This document shows positions 16,959 through 25,569 of a stretch of DNA of 64,000 bases, one piece after another. The stretch is taken from contig NZ_CAJKOX010000025.1 in the NCBI RefSeq assembly GCF_905201705.1, forward strand, positions 1 through 64,000. Reading direction: 5' to 3'. The stretch's first letter is position 1; each line of letters opens with the position of its first letter. Position numbers and translations under genes: made by a program. This stretch comes from an uncultured Marvinbryantia sp. (GTDB lineage: Bacteria > Bacillota > Clostridia > Lachnospirales > Lachnospiraceae). The notes under the pieces are model-generated. The model did not search any database, was not told the DNA's origin, and worked only from the letters and a program-made list of their open reading frames with translations.

Positions 16959-16987
16959 AAAGACCGTCGGGCTTCCGGCGGTCTTTT
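16959..16987 (+). terminator. intrinsic terminator after the sugar ABC operon
   Basis: AAAGACCGTCGG, loop GCTT, CCGGCGGTCTTT and then TTC. A near-perfect 12-bp stem lies 17 bp past the binding-protein stop and before the response regulator. Confidence 0.8.
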
Positions 16988-17058
16988 CGCAGTTCTTGTA
17001 AAGCGGGCTGTTTCATGATATCATGGAATACAACGATAAGCGGCGTGAGGATGGGGAT

Positions 17059-18648
17059 ATGTTAAAAGTAGTAATTGCGGATGATGAGGAGCGGATCTGC
17101 CGGCTGATCGAGGCGCTGGTCGACTGGAAGGCGCTGTCGATGGAGGTCGTCGGGACGGCGCACAACGGGCTTGAAGCGTGTGAGATCGTAAAGAAGGTCT
17201 GCCCGGATATTCTGATCACGGATATCCGTATGCCGGGGTGCAGCGGGCTGGAGCTGATCGAGCAGGTAAAACAGAGCGCAAAGCAGCTTGAGATCATTAT
17301 TATCAGCGGCTATGCGCATTTTGAATACGCGCAGCAGGCGATCAAATTCGGCGTGGGCGACTATCTGCTGAAGCCGATCAGCAAGGCGGAGCTGACGGCG
17401 ACCTTAGAGAAGCTGCGCGAGCGTATCTGTCAGAGACAGGCGTCCGAGCAGGACCGGCAGGAGATGAAGCGCAGGGCGGAGCTGGATGTGCGCCGTATGC
17501 GGGAGGAGCTGCTGGAGAATCTGTTTCTGCAAAAGGATACGGAGCTGTCTGCACAGATCCTCCGGGAAACATATGGAATGCAGGTGCAGAAGGGCTGTTT
17601 CCAGGCGTTTTGCCTGAAGCTGGATTTCGGACTGCAGGAGCCGGGAGAAGGCTCGGCTGCCGTTTTGATGGAAAAGGCGCGCGAGGTGCTGGAGCGCTCC
17701 TTAAAGGAAAAGTGCGAAAGCTTTCTGCTGGGCGTCCGGGATTTCTGGTGTCTGGGAATTTTAAATTATGAAAAATCGCGCCAGGAGGCGGTCCGCCGGA
17801 TGCTCAAGGACTGTCTCGGTCAGATCGAGATGCAGAAAAATCTGTTCAGCTCCGTCACCTTTTCGATGTCGCTCGGAGGCGCCGTCACGCAGCCGGAGGA
17901 GCTGGCGGTGTCCATGAAGGAAGCGGCAGAGCTGATGCAGGAGCGGATCGTAAAGGGGACCGGCAGAGTGCTGGAGCATAAAAAAGAACCGTCGGCACTG
18001 AAAAACAGCAGTGTGATGGAACGCTATCTGCGGGAAATCACACAGGCTGTGGAGCTTACAAGCGTGGAAAAGGCGGACGCGGCGGTGGCACTGCTGGAGG
18101 AAGAGGTGCGCCGGACAAGGGAGGTGCGCGGCTGCGAGATCATAGAGCTGGTATTCTCCGCTGCTGATATTTTTTCGGCGCATGTGCAGATGCAGGAGCG
18201 CTCGCAGCGGCTGGAAGCGTTTCGCCGACGCTGCGGACAGTGCCGGAATATGGAGGAACTGTTTTCATGCCTTGCGGATTTTCTGCGGGAGCAGATCAGT
18301 GAGCTGCGGCAGAAGCGGGAGAATGATGCCGTCCGCCCGATCCGCAATGCGAAGGAGTATATTCAGAATCATTACAGCGAGCCGATCACACTGGAAGAGG
18401 TGAGCAGCGCGGTGGGCTTAAGCACCGCTTATTTCAGCACACTCTTTAAAAAGACGGAGGGCGGAGGCTTTGCAAAGTATCTGATCCAGGTGCGGATGGA
18501 GCAGGCAAAGAGCCTTCTGCGGGAGACAAACGCGCCTGTGGCGGAAATCTGCCGGAGGGTGGGGTACAATGACCTGAAGCATTTTACGCATACCTTCGAA
18601 AAAACGGTCGGCGTGAAGCCGGCAACCTACCGGAAGCTTTACGGATAG
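17059..18648 (+). CDS. two-component response regulator, receiver plus AraC-type HTH
   Basis: A 529-residue YesN-like regulator. The receiver domain (1-120) has acidic residues Asp8/Asp9, phospho-acceptor Asp55 (TDIRMPG) and Lys105 (LLKPISKAEL). A long alpha-helical middle region links it to a C-terminal AraC DNA-binding domain (about 430-529; LEEVSSAVGLSTAYFSTLFK and VAEICRRVGYND). The start at 17059 is chosen because the receiver begins there and GAGG lies upstream. It is followed 16 bp later by its kinase. By position it should control the adjacent sugar ABC operon. Confidence 0.92.
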   Translation: MLKVVIADDEERICRLIEALVDWKALSMEVVGTAHNGLEACEIVKKVCPDILITDIRMPGCSGLELIEQVKQSAKQLEIIIISGYAHFEYAQQAIKFGVGDYLLKPISKAELTATLEKLRERICQRQASEQDRQEMKRRAELDVRRMREELLENLFLQKDTELSAQILRETYGMQVQKGCFQAFCLKLDFGLQEPGEGSAAVLMEKAREVLERSLKEKCESFLLGVRDFWCLGILNYEKSRQEAVRRMLKDCLGQIEMQKNLFSSVTFSMSLGGAVTQPEELAVSMKEAAELMQERIVKGTGRVLEHKKEPSALKNSSVMERYLREITQAVELTSVEKADAAVALLEEEVRRTREVRGCEIIELVFSAADIFSAHVQMQERSQRLEAFRRRCGQCRNMEELFSCLADFLREQISELRQKRENDAVRPIRNAKEYIQNHYSEPITLEEVSSAVGLSTAYFSTLFKKTEGGGFAKYLIQVRMEQAKSLLRETNAPVAEICRRVGYNDLKHFTHTFEKTVGVKPATYRKLYG

Positions 18649-18664
18649 AGGAGAGACAAAAAAC

Positions 18665-19717
18665 ATGAAACAGCCGGAAAAACTGAAATATCTCTCGGTC
18701 CGCGTGGCATGTACTGCGCTCGTAACTGCCGCGGCGCTGGCGGCGCTGGCGGCTGCACAGCTGTATCTTGCATGGCGGAAAGAGGCGTCCGTTGCGCTGG
18801 CGGCGCTGATGCTGTGCGTGCTTGCCGCGGCGCTTGCGGTGAGCTGGTTCTGGATCGTCCTGCCGTACCGCCGCTGCGAAAAAATGCTGCAGCGTCTGGC
18901 GGAGGGCTATCCGCTGGCGGATACAAAGGATTTTGACATTGCCGCGCTCACGCCGGTGATGCATTCCCAGATCATGCTGATCGAGCAGAGCGCCCGCTCT
19001 CCGCAGTTTATGGACCTGAATAAACGGCAGGCGCAGTATCTGGCGCTGCAGAATCAGATCAATCCGCATTTTCTTTACAACACGCTGGAGAGTATCCGCG
19101 GGGAGGCACTGATCGCCGGTCTGGACGGCGTTGCCGACATGACCGAGGCGCTGGCGAAATTCTTCCGCTATACCATCACGAAGGTGGAAAATCTTGTCTC
19201 GGTGGAGGAAGAGCTGGATAATTGCGAGACGTATTTTGGTATACAGAAATACCGCTTTGGCGAGCGCCTGCAGTTACATATTGAGTATGAACCGGAGGAG
19301 TGGCCGGAGATCATGAACTGCCGCATTCCGAAGCTTACCTTGCAGCCGATCCTGGAAAACAGCATTATCCATGGAACGGAGCTGAAGATCGGCACGGGCA
19401 ATCTGCGCATTTGTTTTGAACGCACGCAGGAGCGGCTGCTGATCCGCATTTCCGACGACGGGGTGGGCATGGATGAGGAAACCTTAACGAAGCTGAATCG
19501 CAAGCTTGGCAGGAGCGCCGGAACGCTTGGCTCGCAGGAGGAGGAGAAACAGGGCGGCATTGCGCTGGCGAATGTAAATAACCGCATTCATCTGATTTTT
19601 GGCGATGAATATGGGATCCATGTCTATTCGGTGCCGCAAAGCGGTACCGATGTGGAAATCACACTCCCGGTCGTGACGAGCGACCGGGAAATCAAAAACC
19701 GGGATGTGTTGGGATGA
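18665..19717 (+). CDS. sensor histidine kinase lacking an extracellular domain (YesM/LytS type)
   Basis: A 350-residue kinase of the His_kinase/HATPase family. Two transmembrane helices (about 10-37 and 43-66) are joined by only about five residues, so no outside sensing domain exists. After a short linker comes NQINPHFLYNTLE with phospho-accepting His135, then the ATP-binding N-box (LQPILENSIIHG) and DDGVGM (264-269). It overlaps the next gene, a degenerate ABC ATPase, by 4 bp. YesM-type kinases usually have a large extracellular domain, so the signal may come from a partner protein. Confidence 0.9.
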   Translation: MKQPEKLKYLSVRVACTALVTAAALAALAAAQLYLAWRKEASVALAALMLCVLAAALAVSWFWIVLPYRRCEKMLQRLAEGYPLADTKDFDIAALTPVMHSQIMLIEQSARSPQFMDLNKRQAQYLALQNQINPHFLYNTLESIRGEALIAGLDGVADMTEALAKFFRYTITKVENLVSVEEELDNCETYFGIQKYRFGERLQLHIEYEPEEWPEIMNCRIPKLTLQPILENSIIHGTELKIGTGNLRICFERTQERLLIRISDDGVGMDEETLTKLNRKLGRSAGTLGSQEEEKQGGIALANVNNRIHLIFGDEYGIHVYSVPQSGTDVEITLPVVTSDREIKNRDVLG

Positions 19718-21192
19718 AGCAGGAAATATTTCGTATGGAGCGCGTGACATACATGGAGCAGGAGATCACGCTGCTGGAGGATTTCAATCTTCAGATTTAC
19801 CGCGGGGAGATTATGGGCGTACTCCCGGTCAGCGCGCACGGCATGACGGCGTTTTTAAAGCTTCTGCAGAATAATCTTCCGCTCTATGACGGCTACATTT
19901 ATTACGGCGGCGAGAAGATCAATTCCTGGAAGGAAGCAAAAAAGCAGCCGAACCGCATCAGCATCATCGAGGGAAAAAGCCGGCTCGTGGAAAATATGAC
20001 AGTGATGGATAATATTTTTGTCCTGCGGCAGAGCTTCGGGCAGGAGATCGTGCGCACAAAGCTGCTCTCCAGGCAGCTTGCGCCGTTTTTCGAAGATATC
20101 GGCATCCATATTTTTGCGGATGCCCGCGTGGAGACGCTGTCGGAATTTGAGCGTGTGATCGTGGAGCTTCTGCGTGCGGTCGTCATGGGACACCGGCTGA
20201 TCGTGCTGAATGATATCGGGACACTGATCAGCTATGAGGAGCTTAAAAAGCTGCACGAGATTCTGCACCACTACGCCGCGCAGGGCTTTTCGTTTTTGTA
20301 TATCTGTCCTCATTTTGAGGAGATCGCTATGGTCTGCGACCGCTCTGCGATGTTTTCGAACGGACGCATCCAGAAGCTTGTGCGCCAGGAGGAGATGGCG
20401 GATGAGATCCTTCGCCTGTATTCAGCGGAGTATGACCGTATGGTGAGAAGCCATCTGGAGAGCCGGCAGAAGGATGGCGGCGGGCATGAGGAGGTCCTGC
20501 GCGCCGAACGGCTGTGCGGGGAATATGTCCGCGACTTTGGCTTTGCGGTGTCCGGCGGGGAGTGCCTGGTCGTGCAGATCCAGGCAAACCATATTTTCCA
20601 GGAGCTTGTGCAGATGATTGCCGGGGAAAAGGAGCCGGAGGCGGGAGAGCTGCGGATCCTTGGAAAACCGGCGAAATTCAAAGGCAGCGAAAAGCTTGCC
20701 GTCATACAGGAGCTGCCCACAAAGAGCATGGTGTTCCCGGAGCTTTCCTATATGGAAAACCTCTGCATCTCCCTCTCGCGCAGGATACCTTTCCTGTGGC
20801 TGCGCGGAAGCATCCGCGGCAGCATCCGGCAGGAATACGGCCCCATCCTTGGGGAGGAGGTTTTTGAGACGCCGGTGGAGGAGCTGAGCGAGAAGCAGAA
20901 ATATCAGATGATCTACACGCGCGTGCTGCTGCAGAAGCCGAAGGTCGTTTTCTGCATCCAGCCCTTTAAGGGCGCCGATCTGTCTCACCGCATGTTTGTC
21001 TGGAAAATGCTGGAGATGCTGCTCGATAAGGGGATCGCGGTGGTGATCCTGACCATGATGCTCTCCGATTCCCTCTCGCTGGCGGACCGCCTGCTGGTGG
21101 TCAACGAGGACGGCAGCGAAAGAGAGGTGCTGCGCGGAGATTTTGCGACGATTTCAGCGGTAACGCCGTGGATCCATATTTATCAGCAGTAA
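19714..21192 (+). CDS. degenerate tandem ABC-ATPase (pseudo-ATPase) linked to a two-component system
   Basis: A 492-residue protein that aligns end to end with RbsA/MglA-type sugar ATPases (VENMTVMDNIF matches the usual LSVAENIF region; CPHFEEIAMVCDR matches SHRMEEIF-CDR). It has lost the nucleotide motifs. Walker A of the first half reads GVLPVSAHGMTAFL (35-48) with no GKS/T. The first signature is LSEFE, and its Walker B is LIVLND without the following Glu. In the second half there is no P-loop near 286-298, the signature is LSEKQ (391-395), and VVFCIQPFKGAD replaces the DEP box. It therefore probably cannot hydrolyse ATP. The ATG lies within the last codons of the kinase gene, so the two are translationally coupled; a signalling or transport-sensing role is inferred. 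Confidence 0.85.
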   Translation: MKQEIFRMERVTYMEQEITLLEDFNLQIYRGEIMGVLPVSAHGMTAFLKLLQNNLPLYDGYIYYGGEKINSWKEAKKQPNRISIIEGKSRLVENMTVMDNIFVLRQSFGQEIVRTKLLSRQLAPFFEDIGIHIFADARVETLSEFERVIVELLRAVVMGHRLIVLNDIGTLISYEELKKLHEILHHYAAQGFSFLYICPHFEEIAMVCDRSAMFSNGRIQKLVRQEEMADEILRLYSAEYDRMVRSHLESRQKDGGGHEEVLRAERLCGEYVRDFGFAVSGGECLVVQIQANHIFQELVQMIAGEKEPEAGELRILGKPAKFKGSEKLAVIQELPTKSMVFPELSYMENLCISLSRRIPFLWLRGSIRGSIRQEYGPILGEEVFETPVEELSEKQKYQMIYTRVLLQKPKVVFCIQPFKGADLSHRMFVWKMLEMLLDKGIAVVILTMMLSDSLSLADRLLVVNEDGSEREVLRGDFATISAVTPWIHIYQQ

Positions 21193-21219
21193 AAAATCGC
21201 CCTGTATGGCACAAAAACC

Positions 21220-21248
21220 TTGACTTTTTATGCAGATAGAAACATAAT
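21220..21248 (+). promoter_or_regulatory. promoter of the cyclophilin gene
   Basis: TTGACT at 21220-21225, a 17-bp spacer and CATAAT at 21243-21248. The ATG is 68 bp downstream with GAAGGAGAAAG before it. Confidence 0.7.
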
Positions 21249-21315
21249 TATGATATTAGGGCTGCGGAGTGATTCGCAGGCATCAAAAGATATATGATTA
21301 GAAGGAGAAAGTAAT

Positions 21316-21837
21316 ATGGCAGCAAATCCGATTGTAACAATTACCATGGAAAACGGGGACGTGATCAGGGCAGAGCTTTACCCGGAGATCGCGCCGAACA
21401 GTGTAAATAATTTTATCAGCCTGATCAAAAAGGGCTTTTACGATGGGCTTATCTTTCACCGCGTGATCAACGGCTTTATGATCCAGGGCGGCTGTCCGAA
21501 CGGCACCGGTATGGGCGGCCCGGGCTACAGCATTAAAGGTGAATTTTCGGGCAATCATTTTAAAAATGATCTGAAGCATACAGAGGGTGTGCTCTCGATG
21601 GCGCGTGCGATGAATCCGAATTCCGCTGGTTCCCAGTTTTTCATTATGCATAAGGATGCTCCGCATCTGGACGGTTCCTATGCGGCGTTCGGAAAAGTGA
21701 TCGAGGGCATGGATGTGGTAAACCGCATCGCAGAGGAGGACACCGACTACAGCGACCGCCCGCTTGACGAGCAGAAGATGAAAACGGTGACGGTGGAGAC
21801 CTTTGGCGTGGATTATCCAGAACCGGAGAAATGCTGA
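21316..21837 (+). CDS. cyclophilin-type peptidyl-prolyl isomerase
   Basis: A 173-residue cytoplasmic enzyme (no signal peptide) that speeds cis-trans isomerisation of Xaa-Pro bonds. The family core is intact: FHRVINGFMIQGG holds the active-site Arg/Phe/Gln pattern, and SMARAMNPNSAGSQFFI carries the second part. The start has GGAGAAAG upstream. Its stop overlaps the next gene's ATG (ATGCTGA), so the two are probably co-translated. Confidence 0.95.
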   Translation: MAANPIVTITMENGDVIRAELYPEIAPNSVNNFISLIKKGFYDGLIFHRVINGFMIQGGCPNGTGMGGPGYSIKGEFSGNHFKNDLKHTEGVLSMARAMNPNSAGSQFFIMHKDAPHLDGSYAAFGKVIEGMDVVNRIAEEDTDYSDRPLDEQKMKTVTVETFGVDYPEPEKC

Positions 21838-22673
21838 TCGCTCTTCAAAGGGTAGAGAATGAGCAGGCGCTTAAAGATGCGCTTGCATCGCCGATAAAGA
21901 GAGAAGACTGCGCATTTTATGTAACAGAGATGCCGGAAGCGGCGCGCGCACTTGCGCAGAGGAAGCTTCCATGCATATTCCTGGAAGGAAGCGCGCAGGA
22001 AACAAAAAAAGGCGCGGGCGTTTACGGCGTGGATCTGATCCTGCAGGGAGACAATATGCGGGGGAAGCCGGGCGGCACCCGGCGGGAGTGCAGCCGCAGC
22101 TGTCAGACGGACGCGGCAGGAGACGAATCGGTCCGGACGTATCTGGATGATGCCGCACTCACCCGGCTGTGGCAGCGGCACTACGGGCTTCCGTGGACGA
22201 TCGCCCGGACGGAGCGGCTTATCATCCGCGAATCGGTGATGGAGGATCTCACAGCGTTTCTCGCTATGTACGGCGGGGAAGCAAAGAACCCGGACGTCAC
22301 GCAGTTTGCAGAGAGCCCGGAGGAGACGCTGTACCTCTATATAAAGCGGCAGTATCCGCTGTACGGGTACGGGCTGTGGACGATCGCCGAAAAAAGCACC
22401 GGTGAAGTCATCGGGCGCATCGGTATAGAAAATGACGAGGCGGGGGAGCGGCAGCTTTCCTATCTGATCGCGCGAAAGTACCGTCGCCGCGGTTATGCAA
22501 AAGAAGCGGCGCAGGCTGTACTTGCCTACGCGCGGGAAGCTCTTGCGTTCCGGGATCTGAAGCTTTGCACATCCGACGGAAACACCGCTTCACAGAAACT
22601 GGCTTTCAGTCTTGGCTTCCGGAAAACAGACATTTCTGGAAATTCTTACACAATAGACTTGACAAGCCGCTGA
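21831..22673 (+). CDS. GNAT-family N-acetyltransferase with an extra N-terminal domain
   Basis: A 280-residue protein. Residues about 125-280 form a GNAT domain like RimJ/RimL (TERLIIRESVMEDL start, then YLIARKYRRRGYAKEAAQAVL with the acetyl-CoA pyrophosphate loop RRRGYA). The first 120 residues are an unassigned domain rich in Ala and Arg that could help bind substrate. It overlaps the cyclophilin gene by 7 bp. The metQ promoter begins inside its last codons. Substrate unknown. Confidence 0.85.
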   Translation: MLIALQRVENEQALKDALASPIKREDCAFYVTEMPEAARALAQRKLPCIFLEGSAQETKKGAGVYGVDLILQGDNMRGKPGGTRRECSRSCQTDAAGDESVRTYLDDAALTRLWQRHYGLPWTIARTERLIIRESVMEDLTAFLAMYGGEAKNPDVTQFAESPEETLYLYIKRQYPLYGYGLWTIAEKSTGEVIGRIGIENDEAGERQLSYLIARKYRRRGYAKEAAQAVLAYAREALAFRDLKLCTSDGNTASQKLAFSLGFRKTDISGNSYTIDLTSR

Positions 22674-22722
22674 AATCCGTGTATGATTAAAAATCATATA
22701 ATTCCTAGCAAGAAAGTAGGAA
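22659..22722 (+). promoter_or_regulatory. metQ-type promoter with two inverted repeats
   Basis: TTGACA at 22659-22664, a 17-bp spacer and TATGAT at 22682-22687. A perfect 7-3-7 inverted repeat, TATGATT/AATCATA, covers 22682-22698 and overlaps the -10. A second, TTCCTA-N9-TAGGAA, covers 22702-22722 at about +8 to +29. Either could be a repressor site. The leader is too short for a SAM riboswitch. Confidence 0.65.
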
Positions 22723-22744
22723 AACAAAAAAGGAGGACAAGATT

Positions 22745-23641
22745 ATGAAAAAACTGACAGCAGTCGCATTTGCGGCAACCCTGACACTTGCTCTGGCAGC
22801 GCCGGCAGCAGCAGAAGAGGGAACCATCACCGTGGCGGCATCCCCGACACCGCACGCACAGATCCTGGAAGCAGCGGCACCGCTTCTGGAGGAAAAGGGC
22901 TGGAAGCTGGATGTTGTGGAATTCACCGATTACGTGCAGCCGAACCTGGTAGTAGACAGCGGCGAGATGGATGCAAACTATTTCCAGCACATTCCGTATC
23001 TGGAGAGCTTCAATGAGGAGCAGGGCACCTCTCTGGTGAACGCAGGCGGTATCCACTATGAGCCGTTCGGCATTTATCCGGGCACAAAGTCCAGCATCGA
23101 AGAGCTGGAGGAGGGCGATGTGATCGCGGTTCCGAATGATACCACCAACGAGGCGAGAGCGCTTCTTCTTCTGCAGGACAACGGTCTGATCAAGCTGGCA
23201 GACGGCGCAGGTCTTACCGCAACCGTAAATGATATCGAAGAGAATTCGCTGAATCTGGAGATCCTGGAGCTGGAGGCGGCGCAGGTTTCCAAATACACCG
23301 CAGAGGCAGCGCTTGTCGTTCTGAACGGCAACTATGCGCTGGATGCAGGCTTCTCCGTAGGCAAGGATGCGATCGCTTATGAGTCTTCTGATTCTGAGGC
23401 TGCAAAGACCTACGTAAATGTTATCGCAGTAAAAGAGGGCAACGAGAACAACGAGGGCATCAAGGCTCTGGTAGAGGTTCTGAAATCTGACGAAATCAAA
23501 GATTACATCAACGAGACCTTTGACGGCGCCGTAATTCCGTTCGAGGACGAGGCGGCGGATGCGGCGGAGGATGCGCAGGCAGCGGCAGAAGAGGCGGCAT
23601 CCGAGGCAGCGGAAGCAGAAACTGAGACAGAAGCTGAGTAG
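22745..23641 (+). CDS. MetQ/NlpA-family binding protein without lipobox and with an acidic tail
   Basis: A 298-residue substrate-binding protein for methionine or a related amino acid. The family hallmarks ASPTPHAQIL and EMDANYFQHIPYL (22955-23005 region) are clear. The signal peptide ends AAPAAA-EEG for signal peptidase I; the usual NlpA lipobox cysteine is absent. Residues about 268-298 are almost entirely Ala, Glu, Asp and Thr with no Lys or Arg, an addition not part of the normal fold. GGAGGA precedes the start. ATPase and permease genes follow after a terminator and a second promoter. Confidence 0.92.
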   Translation: MKKLTAVAFAATLTLALAAPAAAEEGTITVAASPTPHAQILEAAAPLLEEKGWKLDVVEFTDYVQPNLVVDSGEMDANYFQHIPYLESFNEEQGTSLVNAGGIHYEPFGIYPGTKSSIEELEEGDVIAVPNDTTNEARALLLLQDNGLIKLADGAGLTATVNDIEENSLNLEILELEAAQVSKYTAEAALVVLNGNYALDAGFSVGKDAIAYESSDSEAAKTYVNVIAVKEGNENNEGIKALVEVLKSDEIKDYINETFDGAVIPFEDEAADAAEDAQAAAEEAASEAAEAETETEAE

Positions 23642-23649
23642 GAAGCGAT

Positions 23650-23676
23650 GTTACTGTGAATGACGTGAACAGTAAC
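23650..23676 (+). repeat. dispersed palindromic element B, copy 1
   Basis: A 27-bp element with 8-bp arms GTTACTGT and ACAGTAAC around GAATGACGTGA. Other copies lie at 27111, 30885 and 38503. Each sits just after or between genes. Confidence 0.85.
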
Positions 23677-23714
23677 GCGGCGACGCTATCATAACAGGCA
23701 GAAGATGATTTATG

Positions 23715-23754
23715 GGGCTGAGCAGGAATTCTATCTTGCATCAGCCCTGTTTTT
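23715..23754 (+). terminator. terminator after the metQ-type gene
   Basis: GGGCTGA-GCA pairs with TGC-A-TCAGCCC, followed by TGTTTTT. It overlaps the -35 region of the next promoter (23736-23764). Confidence 0.7.
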
Positions 23755-23764
23755 GCGCTATACT
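23736..23764 (+). promoter_or_regulatory. promoter of the metN-metI pair
   Basis: TTGCAT at 23736-23741, a 17-bp spacer and TATACT at 23759-23764, 61 bp before the ATG. Confidence 0.6.
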
Positions 23765-23824
23765 CAAACATATTTGTGGAGTGCGCAGCAATCCGGTATC
23801 ATGGGGAGAGGGATGGAGGAACAT

Positions 23825-24835
23825 ATGGAACCGATTATCAAAATCGAACATCTGGAAAAAGAATTTAAGCTGAAGGAGATGGACGTTCACGCTCTGCGGG
23901 ACGTCAGCCTGGATATCTATAAAGGCGACATTTACGGCATCATCGGCATGTCCGGCGCGGGAAAGAGCACGCTTGTGCGGTGTTTAAATTTCCTGGAGCG
24001 TCCGACAGCCGGGACGGTGACGGTAAATGGAAAAGATCTTGCAAAGCTCTCAGAAAAAGAACTGCGTGAGGCGCGCAAGGATATCGGAATGATCTTCCAG
24101 CATTTCAATCTGCTCATGCAGCGCAGCGTCATTGATAATGTCTGCTTTCCGCTGGAGATCGCCGGGATGAGCAGGGCGCAGGCGCGCAAAAAGGCGATGG
24201 AGTATCTGGAAATCGTCGGGCTTGCGGAAAAGGCGAAGGCATACCCGGTGCAGCTTTCCGGCGGACAGAAGCAGCGTGTGGCGATCGCCCGCGTGCTCGC
24301 CTCTGATCCGAAGATTTTGCTCTGCGACGAGGCGACCAGCGCGCTCGACCCGCAGACCACAAAATCTATTCTGCAGCTTTTGAAGGAGATCAATCAGAAG
24401 TACGGAATTACGATCGTTGTCATCACGCATGAGATGGCGGTCGTACAGGAAATCTGTACGCACGTCGCTATCATCGACCAGGGAAATCTGGCGGAGCACG
24501 GCACAGTGGAGGAAATCTTCCTTGCGCCGAAATCGCGCGAGGCGAAGCGCCTGATCTACCAGGGCTATGAGAAGGTAGCGGAGATGAAGGGCAAACGCTG
24601 CGTGCGCATTGTATTCTCGGAAAATTCGTCCTTCGAGCCGGTGATCGGTAATATGGTGCTGGCGTTTAAGTCGCCGGTGAACATTCTCTATGCCAACACA
24701 AGGGATCTGGATGGCGTGGCAAAGGGCGAGATGGTTCTGCAGCTTCCGGAGGACGAGGAGCTTGGGCGCAAGATGATCGCATATTTAAAGAGCGCAAGAT
24801 TAACGGTGGAGGAGCTGGAAGGTTATGTTGACTGA
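23825..24835 (+). CDS. metN: methionine-type ABC importer ATPase with NIL domain (MetN)
   Basis: A 336-residue ATPase. It has Walker A GMSGAGKST (41-49), signature LSGGQKQRVAIARVL, Walker B ILLCDEATSALD and a switch histidine in VITHEM. The last 80 residues form a NIL domain, which binds methionine in MetN and gives trans-inhibition. The start at 23825 has GGAGG six bases upstream; upstream in-frame ATGs add non-homologous residues. It overlaps the permease gene by 11 bp. Amino-acid specificity is inferred from family and neighbours. Confidence 0.94.
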   Translation: MEPIIKIEHLEKEFKLKEMDVHALRDVSLDIYKGDIYGIIGMSGAGKSTLVRCLNFLERPTAGTVTVNGKDLAKLSEKELREARKDIGMIFQHFNLLMQRSVIDNVCFPLEIAGMSRAQARKKAMEYLEIVGLAEKAKAYPVQLSGGQKQRVAIARVLASDPKILLCDEATSALDPQTTKSILQLLKEINQKYGITIVVITHEMAVVQEICTHVAIIDQGNLAEHGTVEEIFLAPKSREAKRLIYQGYEKVAEMKGKRCVRIVFSENSSFEPVIGNMVLAFKSPVNILYANTRDLDGVAKGEMVLQLPEDEELGRKMIAYLKSARLTVEELEGYVD

Positions 24836-25490
24836 AAAAGAAATTATGATGATTGTTGAAGGAATCGGCGGAACACTCTGGATGGTGCTGGCTTCCGTAT
24901 TTTTCGGCTATCTGATCGGACTGCCGATGGGGATCGCACTGACGGTCACGGGCAGGGACGGCATTCGCCCGAATGCGGCTGTCTATAAGGTCCTGGACGT
25001 GATCTCAAATATATTCCGCAGCATCCCGTTCCTGATCCTGCTGATCCTTGTGCAGCCGTTCACAAGATTTCTGCTCGGAAAGAGCTACGGAGCGACGGCA
25101 ACCATCGTTCCGCTGACGATCGCAGCAGGACCGTACATCGCAAGAATGGTGGAATCATCCTTAAAAGAGGTGGATCACGGTGTGATCGAGGCGGCGCAGA
25201 GCATGGGCGCGAGCACCTGGACGATTATTTTCAAGGTGCTGCTGACAGAGGCGCGCACCTCGCTGATCGTCAACGCTACCATCGCCACAAATACGATCCT
25301 GGGATACTCCGCGATGGCGGGCGCCTGCGGAGGCGGCGGACTTGGAGACATTGCCGTCCGTTACGGCTACAACCGCTGGAGACCGAACATCCTTCTTATC
25401 ACAGTTGTGCTCCTGGTCGTGCTGGCGCAGGTATTCCAGATGGTCGGAATGTCCATTTCGAGAGCAGTCGACCGCAGACGGGTGGAATGA
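24825..25490 (+). CDS. metI: methionine-type ABC importer permease (MetI)
   Basis: A 221-residue permease with five predicted transmembrane helices. The EAA-type loop that contacts the ATPase is visible as GVIEAAQSMGASTWTIIFKVLLTEA. It is the normal MetI size (about 217). Its ATG lies within the last codons of metN, so stoichiometric translation is likely. Together with the binding protein at 22745 it completes the importer. Confidence 0.95.
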   Translation: MLTEKEIMMIVEGIGGTLWMVLASVFFGYLIGLPMGIALTVTGRDGIRPNAAVYKVLDVISNIFRSIPFLILLILVQPFTRFLLGKSYGATATIVPLTIAAGPYIARMVESSLKEVDHGVIEAAQSMGASTWTIIFKVLLTEARTSLIVNATIATNTILGYSAMAGACGGGGLGDIAVRYGYNRWRPNILLITVVLLVVLAQVFQMVGMSISRAVDRRRVE

Positions 25491-25569
25491 GCAGCAAAGG
25501 GCAGCGTGTCTGCGAAGGAAGACATAGTATCGGTTTGGGCAGGAATATAAATTTACGAACGTTAAGAAA

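Noticed and set aside
22674..22744. SAM or other riboswitch before the MetQ-type gene
   Set aside because: The leader is only about 50 bases, too short, and lacks the conserved core.
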